A DNA stretch of 64,000 bases from Leucogyrophana mollusca (Eukaryota > Basidiomycota > Agaricomycetes > Boletales), in contig MU266433.1 in the NCBI GenBank assembly GCA_021014945.1, forward strand, positions 1 through 64,000, given 5' to 3'. The notes beneath the pieces are model-generated. The model did not search any database. It had not been told where the DNA came from and was given only the letters and a program-made list of their open reading frames with translations. The position numbers were made by a program, and so were the translations under genes. Numbering within the stretch: position 1 is the first letter of the stretch; the number at the start of each line of letters is the position of its first letter. Shown piece after piece: positions 45,779-56,873 of this stretch.

Positions 45779-46382
45779 CTACTTGTATTGGAGAATCTGG
45801 ACGGTGCAGTCGTCGTGGGACGCGTCCTCCCGATCCTCAGAGATCACCTGGAAAGACAGACGCGTTAAGAACCATCAAAATATGCTCTCATCACGCTGCC
45901 GCCTTACCGTCGCGACAAGGAAGTCCATCGGATAGTCCGGCTCAGGCCTCTTCTCGATCTGGAAACGAACGCAGCCGTTAACCAATCTGCGTCCAAACCG
46001 CCAGCCGTCTCAACGGAAGAAACTCACAGCGAGTGGGCCAACCATCTTCGAGATGTTCCAGCTTCCACCATCCCTGCTGCTGCTGATGGTGACATGGACG
46101 GTCGCAGTGTAATCGAACGGGCCGAATGACCAGTGCTCGCGGTTGTTGAATATGTTTTTCAGGTGCACCCTCGTGCCTTGGGCTTGGAAAGTGGCGGAAG
46201 CGAGTTGGTTGCCATCTTTGGTCACCTCGATGAACGCCTTCTGCTCGAAGTCAGCGTTGACGACCTAGAGCGATCGTATATCAGTGAACTGAAAGTAAAA
46301 AACGGGTGAGGGCATCGCTTACACCAGCGACAAAGCCGCGGTATCCGGGCTGGAGAGTGAAGGTCTTGGGCTCACTAGACAT
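45779..46382 (-). CDS. Small LecB/PA-IIL-like lectin candidate, unit 2
   Basis: Exons 46382-46323 (60 nt), 46264-46028 (237), 45958-45908 (51) and 45847-45779 (69) give 138 aa, no signal peptide, hence cytosolic. The order of features recalls the fucose-binding lectin II fold: an N-terminal FTLQPGYRGFVAG strand (LecB-type proteins begin with a short strand then a loop near the metal site), an ATFQAQG strand, Thr/Val-alternating strands (DYTATVHVTISS), and a C-terminal SEDREDASHDDCTVQILQ. The acidic loop takes the place of the two-calcium loop, and the following strand closes the sandwich. The assignment is by pattern only. Basidiomycete lectins of this size often act in defence against nematodes or in recognition (general knowledge, not shown here). 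Promoter and upstream arm are shared with units 1 and 3. Confidence 0.6.
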
Positions 46383-47490
46383 GATGAAGAATAAAGGCTG
46401 AGTTGAATAGAGATGTTGTTGCAGAGGAAGAGTTGGTGGATTCTGGGCTTTCGATTTACATCCTCCCAAGGGCTTTATAGGAGAAGGAGTTGAAGCTAGA
46501 GCTCCGATTCAACACGATGACCTGGTCGACGCGAATGATAATTGACAAACGCGAACTAGACTAAGGGTCGACGGCTTTGTGAAGTGCTTGACAGGATGAA
46601 TGAATGGTGGTGAGCCTGTCTTTGTCCCTCGGGTCGCTAGCTCAAGCATGGAAGCGTAGATAATGAATAAAAATCTCGTCAGGGGCAGATCGATCACGTA
46701 CTGACTCCATACCCCACTCTCGTCGAGGAAATGTTCCCCGCATTCGCTCCGGTCTGTGTAAGTACCCGTCACCCGTGCCAACGGCAATAGTATGTCGCTC
46801 ATGGAGCGGTTCTTACGCGCAGACGCCAACGTTCGACCGCGTAATGTAGCAGCGGCAAGTTGGTCGCGTGATTTCCATGGGGGTCGGGTTCAATTGTGTG
46901 GATACTTGCATGTTGCCTGGGTAGCGCGGCCAATGTGTCACCAAAATTCTCCAGAGGCTCGATATCCACTATCCTGGTAGCCTCCGCTTACGATGTTGGC
47001 TGATGTGTGCACTCAAGGAGCGATGCACTGGCGTTCCCGATTAGAAGAATCAGTCACGCGCGTGCTCCGCCGATCTAGAGAGCCGTTGAACTGTCCCAGA
47101 ACCTATAAATCGAAGAACCAGTTGGTTATACACGAGGTCACTGCGAGGGTGAACCCACATGCAGCGTGGTAACACCAATCATTACGCTCGTCCACAGAAG
47201 ACTGTTATGCCCGCCCAAGCAGAGAAGGGTAGTTGTTTCCTGAATCGTCGGAGAAGGCCAGACTCGGACCTTGGTCAATCGAAAGCCTCGACGCTACAGC
47301 TGATTTGACGGAGAACTGGAAACCTTCTTGTGGCATGCGTGAGTGCAAGTTTGGGCGGCCCCGAATAAGTTCCAGTACAGGACAGGTTCGACGTGTACCA
47401 AATGTAGCTGAAAGAATCGGTTTCATTGTGAACAGGTCCCATAAGCAGTACAGCCAGGATACCTTAGAAGTTCGGGAAACCTGGCCCTAC
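46383..47490. repeat. Upstream arm of lectin repeat unit 2
   Basis: Direct repeat of the regions upstream of units 1 and 3; the distal part (about 47060-47490) is also present inverted at 63555-63960. It carries the TATA box and the conserved GACAGGATGAATGAATGG string. No gene was supported. On the minus strand the frame YTDRSEC...HFLDESG is also open in unit 3, which may be chance or a lost exon. Confidence 0.6.
46473..46479 (-). promoter_or_regulatory. TATA box of lectin unit 2
   Basis: TATAAAG on the minus strand, 91-97 nt upstream of the ATG at 46382. Unit 3 has the same box at the same distance (56964-56970 for ATG 56873). Confidence 0.6.
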
Positions 47491-47689
47491 TGAGAATGTG
47501 TCCTTGGAAGATATGCTTACGGAGGGTCAACCGCCAAAATGGAGATACAGTTCAAGTTGAGGCGTTACATTTTCGACAGCCACAATGGAAGTTTGCTGAC
47601 ACCGTCGTGTCCAACCAACGTCCAACTGACTCCAACTGGGGTTCGACCACAAGAACTCAGCGACACAGTCGGAGAATGCCGGAGTCTGA

Positions 47690-48384
47690 GATCTGAGATC
47701 CGACCATGTGAGCAGTTCAGCTACTGTTCAGCTCCAGCTTACTTGTTCATTGCTGTTCAGAGTATCTCACTGATGACAATCTCAAGTACTGGTGGTGCTG
47801 ACTTCGTTCACCGGGGAACTTAATCTGCACTGGCACCACAGCTGTTTGATCATAATGACTCCTCGTGTCAGACCAGAAACGGTCGAGCTCCCTGCAATTG
47901 GAGGGTGTGACGAGTCGATTTGGTCAGCATCTGGCTGGGTCTTGCCTCACAGGCGGTATCTTACACACAAAGTACGCTCGAGGCAAGGTTCGCATCTTCT
48001 CTTCGTGCTGTTAATCAACGCCTTTATTCCCCCAGAAAATGGAACTTTCTTGACGTGGTAAACCTTCAAAGAGGCATTCCTCTGCACACATATCACTCAG
48101 GGTGATTCGAAGAATGCATTATTTTACCAACGTGAGCCGGGGAAGGGCCGACCCCAGCCGGTTCATCAATAATATCGGCGGCTTGCCATTGTTCCTCCAT
48201 CTGGAAGATCGATTCCATCGCACAGCCAGGTCAGGTTTGTCTCGATAGTTCGCAGCTGGACACTTGAGGCAAGAATGCAATTACACCTATCCTATGAGTG
48301 TGATGTATCAAGCAGTACATGATGGTCCATCGCCCAATGGGATCCTCACTGGGTGCTCGCAGAGCAATCGATGGTGTTCTTCCA
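47690..48384 (+). repeat. Inverted-repeat arm, pair of 62830-63235 (-)
   Basis: From about 47690 to 48135 the plus strand reads the same as the reverse complement of 62830-63235, for example GCTGACTTCGTTCACC-like, GTCGATTTGGTCAGCATCTG and AGAGGCATT(C/T)CTCTGC blocks in order with small indels. Beyond 48135 the similarity fades until the lectin exon remnant at 48385. No gene was supported in the arm. Confidence 0.6.
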
Positions 48385-48554
48385 TGTGAAGGGGGTAGCC
48401 CTGTGAATTTCATTGTAGCAACGGTAAGACGCACGCGAAGTGTCATGGTGAAGGAGGTTTTCAAAGCACTTCCCCCCTACAGGTTATGGCTGAGAGCCCA
48501 AAGGACAAGTTCCGTGACGATTGCACTGTACAGGTTATTATGCAGCAGAAGTGA
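48385..48554 (+). pseudogene. LecB-like 3' exon remnant
   Basis: Exons 3 and 4 of a lectin gene close to the unit at 61817-62386 remain: SPVNFIVAT, a GTAAGA..CTACAG intron, then MAESPKDKFRDDCTVQVIMQ and a TGA at 48552-48554. One G is missing in the GGGGG run before SPVNF relative to the 62 kb copy, and exons 1 and 2 are absent upstream. It is the only array member other than the 55 kb copy on the plus strand. Confidence 0.7.
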
Positions 48555-49089
48555 ATATGTAAGTATCTTCCCGATCCTCTCATTGATGTACTTGCGCCGG
48601 GCCCTCTTTCTCGTAGGTAAGGAGTCATCTCGCAAGGATTGCGCCAAGATTCGGAACTGTGACCGGTGAAATGCACTTGTATTGCTGTGATTTGAGAAAT
48701 CTACTTTGAAGTGACAAATACGTGGCTGCGACAGGAAGCATAGCTGGTGTTCTTGATCGAAGTGAGTTGCGGTCCGCTTCCCCTGAATCTTTGGCGGTCC
48801 TGGCTGCGTGCTTAGGTCCTCTGGTGCGTTTCTTTTGCATTGTCAGTGTTCATTCATCACTGTTCACTATTATGGCTCCGTTGCCCTGGGTATAATCAGG
48901 TTTTGTTCCTAGGATCTACACTATGTGTCAGTCGTGATTTGACTATTTGTGTGTCCCTTGGTTATGTTGGAGAGATCGGTGACGGAGCTATCATATTGGC
49001 AAATCCTTCAACTGAAGGCTCGGCGAAATGATATGACGGGAAAGAAAGCATCGAAAGCGGTACAAGCAAATAACAAGAGACACTAGCTA
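48555..49089. other. Intergenic, no gene recognised
   Basis: 535 bp between the lectin remnant and the small orphan gene. No coding or repeat signal was seen. Confidence 0.4.
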
Positions 49090-49573
49090 TTAATGTACCA
49101 CGTTCAGCACAAGCCTAGCTAATGGCGAGAGTACGGGGAAAGGATAATGTTTCTTGTGGATGCCGTCGTAGCGCACTGCGTATGTACGTTCCGGACTAAT
49201 GTAATAGAACTGGGTGGTGTTGGTATGGCCCCGGGAGGTCGAGATAAGGACTGGGTTGCTGCCCTTGACATCAAAGACTTGAAGCTGCGGCGCATCCCTA
49301 ACACGAGTATCGTCCGACTTGAGGAATTCCAGCGTGTAGAACGAGTAACCCGGAAGCCGCATGACTCGACCAGTAACTCCCTCTACAACTGGAAACCGTA
49401 TTGTAGATTCATCATCTGGTGGCGGATTCTGTTGGCCAGCGCCAGATGAGTTAGCAAGGACAACAGACCATTTCCTGGCGAGAACTTACACTCAAATCAA
49501 TAACCTGGCTTCCCTGCCACGATGGATCTAGCTCTGAACGATGCGGAAGGCGTATGGTGGACTGCGAGGACAT
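49090..49573 (-). CDS. Small orphan protein, two exons
   Basis: Exons 49573-49490 and 49428-49090 give 140 aa. The reading MSSQSTIRLPHRSELDPSW joins in frame through a 61-nt GT-AG intron to NPPPDDESTIRFPVVEGV, then GYSFYTLEFLKSDD, PQLQVFDVKG, PVLISTSRGHTNTTQFYYIS, TYAVRYDG and LARLVLNVVH. The composition is that of a small beta-rich soluble protein without signal peptide. I do not recognise the family. It lies between a lectin remnant and the large disordered protein. The size and setting would suit another small carbohydrate-binding or defence protein, but that is a guess. Confidence 0.5.
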
Positions 49574-50051
49574 TTGTTTGCCCGGACGTAATCAAGATTG
49601 CGATCAAAATTTGTACACTTTTTGCTTTGCTATCCGATATCAAATGACAGGGGGTACTATCTCTACAGGCAGCGTGGTAGGTATGGTATGTATGCGTGCA
49701 GCAAGTAAGGTAAATGGTATAATATATGTATCATCCAAAAGGCGAACGCGAAAGGGAAACAGGAGTAGAGGAGAAACGAAAACAGGGACCAAGACGGACG
49801 AGAGCCAAAGGAAAGCGAAGAAACGGCCAAAGAAATGCGAAAAAACGATCAACGAAACACGAAGGAGGCGAAGAAACAAAGAAACGGTCGGGAAATCCAA
49901 CGAAACGATCAAAAGAATGCGCGACCTAATACCACAAAAAGTGAGGCACGCCGCGCCAACAGCATGAATGAAGCATACAGTAGCATACGAGCATAGAAAA
50001 AACCATACGTGTCATATCTTCCGCCCCCCCTCCGTCACACCAAGCACCCAA
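49574..50051. other. 3' flank of large disordered gene; purine-rich tract
   Basis: The plus strand from about 49735 to 49930 is strongly purine-rich (GAAACG-type simple sequence), so the transcript of the minus-strand gene would carry a pyrimidine-rich 3' region. No gene was supported. Confidence 0.45.
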
Positions 50052-53000
50052 TCACCCATCAAACTCATCCCCCTCCTCATCATCACCATCACTCATCGCA
50101 TACAAGCTCAAGCTCGCCATATCCCCCAGGTGCTGCTCATGCTCGGGGCGCAGCTGCAAGCTCCCCGGCGACCCCGTCATCTCCGTCATGGAGAAGTTCG
50201 CAGTGGTGGGTGAGATGTTGGCCGCTGAGCTATGGGTAGGGACGGGGATAGGGATGTGGGTGGGCGTTGATGAGGTGTAGGTCGATACCGAGTGTGCGTA
50301 TGCGGGCGCCGTGGGCGACGACGAGGCGTAAGTGGGAGAGGAAGCATACGGAGATGTGGAGGCGGAAACGTATGCGGAGGTGGGGGCGGAAGTGGGGGTG
50401 AACTCCTCCGCGCCCGGGAGCACGTCACCGCACTCCCTCGCGGGCGAGCCCAAACTACTGCTCCTCCGTCTCCTCCGCCCGCCGAACCCAGCCCCATAAA
50501 TCGGCGACGGAGGCGCCGCGTCCGGCTCGTGCATGAGCATCGACATGTTCGGCGGGAGGTTCGGAAACACAGACACAGACGACGTCGTGCTCGCGCGTCT
50601 GCGCGCGTACCGCGACTCCGGCTCCCTTTCCTCCCTCTCGCCCCCCTCTCCAGTCCCATCGTCCTCGCCACTCCCGCCCCCTGGACCCATCGTAATCTGA
50701 TGGAGCTGCGAGCGCGAGCGCGGGAGGTACGGCCTCTGCAGCCTCGATGAAGATCCTTGCAGCTTTGACGCGGGCTGGCGATAGAAGCTCTGCGCCTGCG
50801 CTTCCCCCCTCGCCCTCAACTCCTCCCTCACCCGCTCCAACTCCTCCTCAAGCTCCCCCACCCGCGCCCTCAGCCCCCAATTCTCCTCCCTCAGCGCCTT
50901 CGTCGTGCGCTGCGAATCCGACAGCGCGCTCAGGAGCACCTCAGTCTCGAGGTCGTGTTTTTCCTTCAGGAGCGCAAGTTGGCTTTGACTCTGACTCTGT
51001 GATGCCGTGGTTTGCGGGTTCGCAGCGGACGGGGTGTTGTGCGTGCCCTGTGAGAGGGAGGTGGGCGTGTAGGACACAGACGTCGGCGCCGACGACCCAG
51101 AGTGTGTCCGCGGAGCGGAGAACGTCGGGCTTCCGCCTGTCGCCGTCGAAGGCGACATCGTACGCGTGTACGTCGAGGGCGTCATGCAGCGCGTGTGCGT
51201 AGACGGCGTCATCGACCGCATATGCGGGCGGTTGCCCCGCGAAGTCGTGGACATCGTGTTCCCCCAAGACGTCGTCGACCCCGCCTCAGAAAACGTCATC
51301 CGCGAGGGCACGTACCTCTCCCTCTCCCGCTCCCGCGGGCGTTCGTCCTCGTCCAGAAGCCCCGCAGCGGCGAACGCCTTGACAGTCCGTGGCCCGAGCC
51401 ATTCCATCGCAGGCGGCCCTGCATGTAGCCTGCCCTCCCGCTCCACTGTGAGCCTACCTTCCCCGCGGGTGCGCCCGGACCTGGCTGCCGCGGGCCTACT
51501 CGACGCAGACGAGCCTGGTCTGATCACCTCGCCGAACTCTCCCAGACCCGGCCGTGCCTGATCACCGTCTTCGCGCAAACCGGGTCGCAGCCGATCAACG
51601 TCCAAACTCGGTCGCGCCAGCGCCCGATCAATATCCAAACTCGGCCGTGCCCGATCCGCGTCTCCCAAACTAGGCCGACCCATCACACCTACGCCTCCGC
51701 CCCCCACCCTCGACACCTCCTCGACGCTCATGCTTCTCTTCCGGTTTAAGAACAGGTGCGCCCGTCTCCGTTTGTTGACTTGGAGTGTGCTGGAGCCAGT
51801 GAACTGGAGGGGGCTGTGGTGCGGCGAGGACGTCTCGCTGGGACCACCACCATGCGCGGGCGAAACATCCCCCCCACGAGACGACTCGAGCGAAACGCGA
51901 CTGGGCGTGACGAGACGCGTCCTCGAGCTCGACGCCGCGCCCGAACTTGAGCCCGCCGAGTTCGGCCCAGACCCTGCTGAGGTGGAGTTGGAATTTGAGT
52001 TCGAGTATGCATTGGAAGCGGGAGCCGACGCCGAGGCAGAAGAAAGCGGCGAGTGCGGCGGGGGTCGCGCACGTGCCGTTAACCGAGGGAGCCTCGATGG
52101 GCCTGGCGAGCCAGTTGCTAGCCGCGGGAGGCTTGACGGTCCAGGCGTAAGGCCCGAGGCTCCCTGGACGACGCTCGAAGGTCCATGGGCATGGGCAAGC
52201 GAGACGGAGCGCGCGTGGTGGTTCGGGGTGTATGCTTGACGCGATGAAGCGGAGGCGGCGAGGGAGAAGGATCGTCGGGGCGGGGAAGACTGGCGGGCGG
52301 GTGGGTCTGGTCTTGAGAAGGGATTGGGGCTGGGGCTGCGACTAGAAGTAGTACGTGGGAAAGGGTTCGGGTTCTCGAATGCGAACGTCGGTGAGGGGAG
52401 GAGGTGCGAGGGCGCGGGAGACGGGTGTATGTGCGGGGACGGCCGGAGGTGTGGCGATGACGAGGGGTGTAAATGCGGGGAGGAAGAATACGTGGAGGGC
52501 TGGATGTGTGGGAAGGTCGGCTCGGGGTTGAGTGCGTAGTGTGAGTGCGAGTGCGTTGAATATGGCGAGTTATTGGAGGGCGAGTGGGAGGCGGGGGACA
52601 TGGAGGGGGGCAGGGGCGTGCGGACGCGGTGCGGGCTGAGGAGGGCGGCGAGGTCGGGGTCGAGCGCGTCGAAGTTGAAGCTCGCGTCGGGGTCGTGGTC
52701 TCGGTCTGTACAGGGTGGGTGTAGTGATTAGCCAAGGTTGCTTCGAAGGGAAAGTGGGCGATGGGGTGTGAAGGAGACAGAGGACGGAGTTGGGGAAAGG
52801 GACTAGGGGCCGGGAAGGCAAATAGAGCGAAGGAAAGAAACGGCGCGAGGAAGGACACAACACGAGAGAGGTAATACGCTTGGAGGAAAGGCAGACAACG
52901 ACAGCAGGCAAATGAGAGCACGAGAGCAATCATGATGGTGAGCGCGGCGATATAGGAATCAAGGAACCAAGAATGAAATGCAGAGGTGACGCGGAATGGA

Positions 53001-53967
53001 TAAAGAGACGAAGACAACAAGAAACGGGTCGGGAAGAAGAAAAAAACGATAAGTAAACGGAAAATATCAGGAAAGAGATAGCCCTCGGAGGACGAATAAA
53101 GGAAGGCAAAAGAAAGATATATCGCAAGGGACCTACCTGAAGGAATATGCTCTAGGGAGATTCGAGGAGGAGGTTTCAGCGCGTCGATGACTTGTGCCGT
53201 GAGTCTCGATGTAGAGACATTGAGGAGTGGGTCGGGGGAGTTGGAGTGGGGGTGTAGGCCATCTCGGGATGGATGCGAGCGCAGACCCTCGCGTGAACCG
53301 AACGGGTGCAATGCGTACTTAGGCTCCGGTGAACGTAGGCCATCGAGAAAAGGGTGATGTGGTGAGGCTATGGATGACTCCGGAGAGGGACTGCGGTCGT
53401 CATCAAGGAAGGGAATGTGTTTGGAAATGCCGGAGTTCTCCGCCTCAAGGATAGTCGACAAGTCCGCGCCTCCAACTGAGACCTCAGGTTCTACACGTAC
53501 CCCGTGAGCTGGTGTCCTTGGACGACACAAGGCAGCGACTTACTGGCAGCGAAAGAGTCATGAGCATCTGGGGGATGGAACAGGTCAGGTGCTGATCTTG
53601 TTATCCTCGCCTCCCTCTCGCACTGGTCAGGTGATGGACCGGGCTCGATAGCAATGACGGGATACTTGTCCGCGTCGTCTTCTACGCTCGGGCGGACGAA
53701 CGACGCCGAGTTTTTCCGCTCGCTTGTGAATGAGCGGCGGAGGGAGGCAAAAGGGTGGGGTTTCGGCGTCGACGGGGGATTCGAACTCGGGCCGAATGGG
53801 AGGAGGTTGCGAAAGGAGCGGAACGACGACGTTGCGGGCGCGGGGGTGGGTGTGACATGTGACTCTGACGGTCTGCGAGATTGTGAGGCTGCAAGAGAAA
53901 TGTGGGGGAGGGAGATGGCGGCGGATATGCTGCGACGCGGTGAACGCTGCACAGAAAGCTCGGCCAT
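50052..53967 (-). CDS. Large disordered protein with central coiled coil
   Basis: Exons 53967-53544, 53490-53137 and 52705-50052 give 1,143 aa. It is low-complexity almost throughout, rich in Ser, Pro, Arg and His. Two internal degenerate repeat tracts are visible: RARPSLDIDR/LARPSLDVDR/QARPGLGEFG units around residue 590, and MRSMTPSTHT/RCMTPSTYT/RTMSPSTAT units around 760. One clear coiled coil lies near residues 850-910 (LALLKEKHDLETEVLLSALS, LREENWGLRARVGELEEELE). Acidic C terminus (SDGDDEEGDEFDG). There is no enzyme domain. Such proteins are often cytoskeletal or polarity scaffolds, but nothing here shows that. The second intron, 52706-53136, is 431 nt, far longer than any other in the window. 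Confidence 0.75.
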
Positions 53968-54831
53968 CGCTGTTCACGTGTCTGTCACGCTCAAGTCCAG
54001 CTCGCGTGACGTGGTGATGGCGGTGAGGGTGGCGCACGACACTGGGCCTTGGTCGACGACAGCGACAGTGACGACGACGAGCACGAGCACGAAAGGGTCG
54101 GCGAGCAAAAACAATTGACAGGTTCATTACAGTATCCGACACTTTCCCTTTCTTGGCTCGATCACAACCGCACGTGACAACTCTATCACCGTCCCGCCTC
54201 GGTAACTCCCGGTTCTTTGGTTGCGCTGCGTGGTTATCCTTCAAGTTCAAGCATGATGCATGATCTTCCATGGTCTTCCCCTGCCAGTTCCTGCGGTTGA
54301 CGCAAACATTGAAGGCCTCTGCTGCACAAATTCTCCGAGTAAGGAGCAAGCCCACTTTCACGTCAGGATTGAGACTGGCCGAACTCGGTGCTTTTGTATC
54401 CCTTCGAGCCTCCCACCCCCGAGATCGTCAAATTTCGCGCTCATCTCAACCGTGCTTTACATTCTGCGACGCTGTGCCCTTGAACATATCTATTCCCCTC
54501 TTTGTTATCCGACGCCTTTACTTCATACTTATGTTCAGTCGCTGGTCCTCAGTCAGCTGCAAATAACCATAACCTACGAAGGATTTCCATCAACCCAACA
54601 GCAGCATTATTAATGTTTTCAATCTATCCAGGTCCTCCCTCTCTGGAGATCCAGGGAAAGTGGACTCCCTGTATCTACTTGGGCGGGCAGAACCTTGCCT
54701 CTCTGGACCAACGTATCGCTGGCTTCCACTGTGTCGCCGCATGCCATCAATGATTTCACTGACTGACTAACAAGTTTATGGACAGTTCAATGGCTCTATG
54801 GACGCGTAGCACGCGTGATTGAGCTTTATAA
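53968..54831. other. Upstream region of large disordered gene
   Basis: Open frames on the plus strand (54260-54613, 54270-54566, 54502-54753) overlap and have no motif. This is most likely the promoter and 5' UTR of the minus-strand gene plus unassigned sequence. Confidence 0.35.
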
Positions 54832-55077
54832 TTAGAAACGCCAGCGCATGGCCTCTTTATCTGGCAAGTTAACGTCTTGCGCAGATGCTATCAGCACATA
54901 GCCGGACTTCAGCCTCTGGAGATCTTTGGTGGCGATTTTCGTTCCACTGGACGGCAGGTATGTGCGCCACGTGCAAGTGTCTGACTTGACCCAACTTCCA
55001 AGGAACCCGGGCGATCCACTTCTCCCTGCTGCGCTACATAGATGAACATCAGCACCTGTAAGAAATGGAAGAAACAC
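54832..55077 (-). other. Possible terminal exon of unknown gene
   Basis: After a TTACAG acceptor (about 55045) the frame GADVHLCSAAGRSGSPG, TWRTYLPSSGTKIA, LKSGYVLIASAQDVNLP runs to a TAA at 54832. Composition is protein-like, but no upstream exon or family was recognised. It may be a remnant. Confidence 0.2.
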
Positions 55078-55190
55078 TCCATAAGTGCCATAATTGTCAG
55101 TAGTACGGATGAGGGGTACTCGCGAATCGCATAGGCCGGCACCTCTGTAACAATCTACCCACTCATATCAGCCTTTCGGTCGTCACCATC

Positions 55191-55700
55191 ATGTCCAGTG
55201 CACCTGTGACCTTCACCCTCGAGGCTGGACATTGCGGCCCAGTCACTAATGTAAGTGAACTCCTCGCTCGCTCCTACCATTCCATAACACTGACAACCCT
55301 CCCAGATCGCCCATGCCGAATTCCAGCAAAGGATCGTCATTGAGGTCATTGGAGACGGCACCCCGCTTGCACCCGCCACTTTCGAAGGCAAGGCAGGAGG
55401 GTGCGCACGAGGGACGCGCCCGACAACTGCGAGCAATGGCCGCCCAGTCCCTTACATTTCACTGCAGCCGTTCAGGTTACCTGGTTGCCGTCAACAGCTA
55501 CGACGGCAGTGACTGAACGCCCCGAAGTCGATCGGCCCACTCGTTTTGAGTTTCTTCTCCCAACCGTGGGTGCTTTGCGCGTATATTGAATACATAACGG
55601 GCCTCTTCGTTTCCAGATTCAGAAGCAGCCCGGCCTGAACTATCCCATAGACTTCATAGCTGCGACGATAAGGTGCTAGTGCAATGCCAAAACGACGACT
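55191..55700 (+). pseudogene. LecB-like lectin gene, 55 kb copy (disrupted)
   Basis: Exon 1 (55191-55250) encodes MSSAPVTFTLEAGHCGPVTN and a normal GTAAGT donor follows. Exon 2 begins IAHAEFQQRIVIEVIGDGTP and ATFEGKAGG, then loses frame near 55400. The continuation EQWPPSPLHFTAAVQVTW is in another frame and matches EHWSFGPFDYTATVHVTI of unit 2. The exon 2 donor reads TTGAGT instead of GTGAGT. The exon 3 frame is present (QKQPGLNYPIDFIAAT), but its donor is ATAAGG. Exon 4 was not found. It is on the strand opposite to the intact copies. Confidence 0.7.
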
Positions 55701-56263
55701 ATTGTGGACCCATGTGTTTTTTCTCGGTCATCTTTGAGGAACCAACGGACTGTCCCTGCGACAACTGTATCATTTCAGCGGTGCTCCAGCCAATCCCGAC
55801 GTCCCCTCGGTGGTCGTAAAGGCCTCAAGTCCGAGCGCTCATTTGCAGGCAAGGCGTTACGGGAAAACTGTCTGCGCTTTGAGATTGATCTCTTGGTGGA
55901 ATATATCCGGCGCACTCCCCAAGCCCGATTCTATCCAGTACCTGCAGCGCACCCCGCACCACGCGCTCAAGGTCACTGAGCCCGAGGTCTTCGGAGCTCG
56001 ATCGACGACCACCGTTGCTGGCTGAGTGGAGGTTCGGAAGTCGCGTACGTATGGCTACCTCAGTCTTTCATCAGTGTCTTAGAGCCTCTCATTTCGGAAT
56101 ACATTTCTCAATTCGTCAGACTAAACATCAGCGATACATTCACATTTCACTGTGGGGGTAACTTTGGCTCCATAGCCTAGGCATACAACCGAGACCTCAC
56201 GCCCCTTTACCTGTAAAGAAGTTAGCCCCGAAGACATGGTCGGGCGGGTTCAAAGGAAATATC
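55701..56263. other. Intergenic, no gene recognised
   Basis: 563 bp between the 55 kb pseudogene and lectin unit 3. Nothing was supported. Confidence 0.4.
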
Positions 56264-56873
56264 CTACTTGTATTGGAAAATCGTGATGGTGCAGTCGTCG
56301 TGGGACGCCTCCTGCCTAGCCTCAGAGATGACCTTGAAAAAGACAAAGACCTGTTAAGGACCGCTGGTGTGTTCCCTTCACCTTGGCGTCTTACCGTCGC
56401 GACAAGTAGCTCTATCGGATAGTCCGGCTGAGGCCTCTTCTCAATCTGGGGACGAAAGTAGTCGTTAATCAGTCTCAATCTGCGTCCAAACCACCAGCGG
56501 TCTCGGGGGAAGAAACTCACAGCGAGCGGGCCGACCGTCTTCGAAATCTCCCAACTTCCGCCACCGTGGTGGCTGCTGATCGTGACGTGGACTGTCACAG
56601 GGAAGTTGAACGGGCCGAAAGACAAGGTCTTGCGGTTGGTAAACATGTTGCTCATATGGACCCTAGGGCCTTGGCCATGGAAAGTGGCGGACAATATTGA
56701 ATGGCTATCTCTGGTCACCTCGATGAAGGCCCTTTGCTGGAAGTCGGAGTTGACGATCTACAGCAATCGTATGTCAGGACTAGAAGAGCAAAATAGGTGG
56801 AGACATCGCTTACACCAACGAGGAAGCCGCGGTATCCAGGGTGGAGAGTGAAGGTCTTGGGTTGAATAGACAT
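56264..56873 (-). CDS. Small LecB/PA-IIL-like lectin candidate, unit 3
   Basis: Exons 56873-56814 (60 nt), 56757-56521 (237), 56445-56395 (51) and 56332-56264 (69) have exactly the same lengths as unit 2 and give 138 aa without lesions. Reading: KTFTLHPGYRGFLVG, FQQRAFIEVTRD, LSFGPFNFPVTVHVTISS, WEISKTVGPLA, RPQPDYPIELLVATVISEA and QEASHDDCTITIFQYK. Compared with unit 2, the acidic loop has lost two acidic residues (SEDRED to SEARQE), which would weaken metal binding if the lectin model is right. No signal peptide, so probably cytosolic. It shares TATA box, promoter and upstream arm with unit 2. Confidence 0.6.

Noticed and set aside
52118..53530. A 470-aa minus-strand open frame in the large disordered gene
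   Set aside because: It runs through the 431-nt intron and then the wrong frame of exon 3. The spliced frame (53967 to 50052) is longer and has a coiled coil and consistent composition. Only the intron part is kept as a finding.
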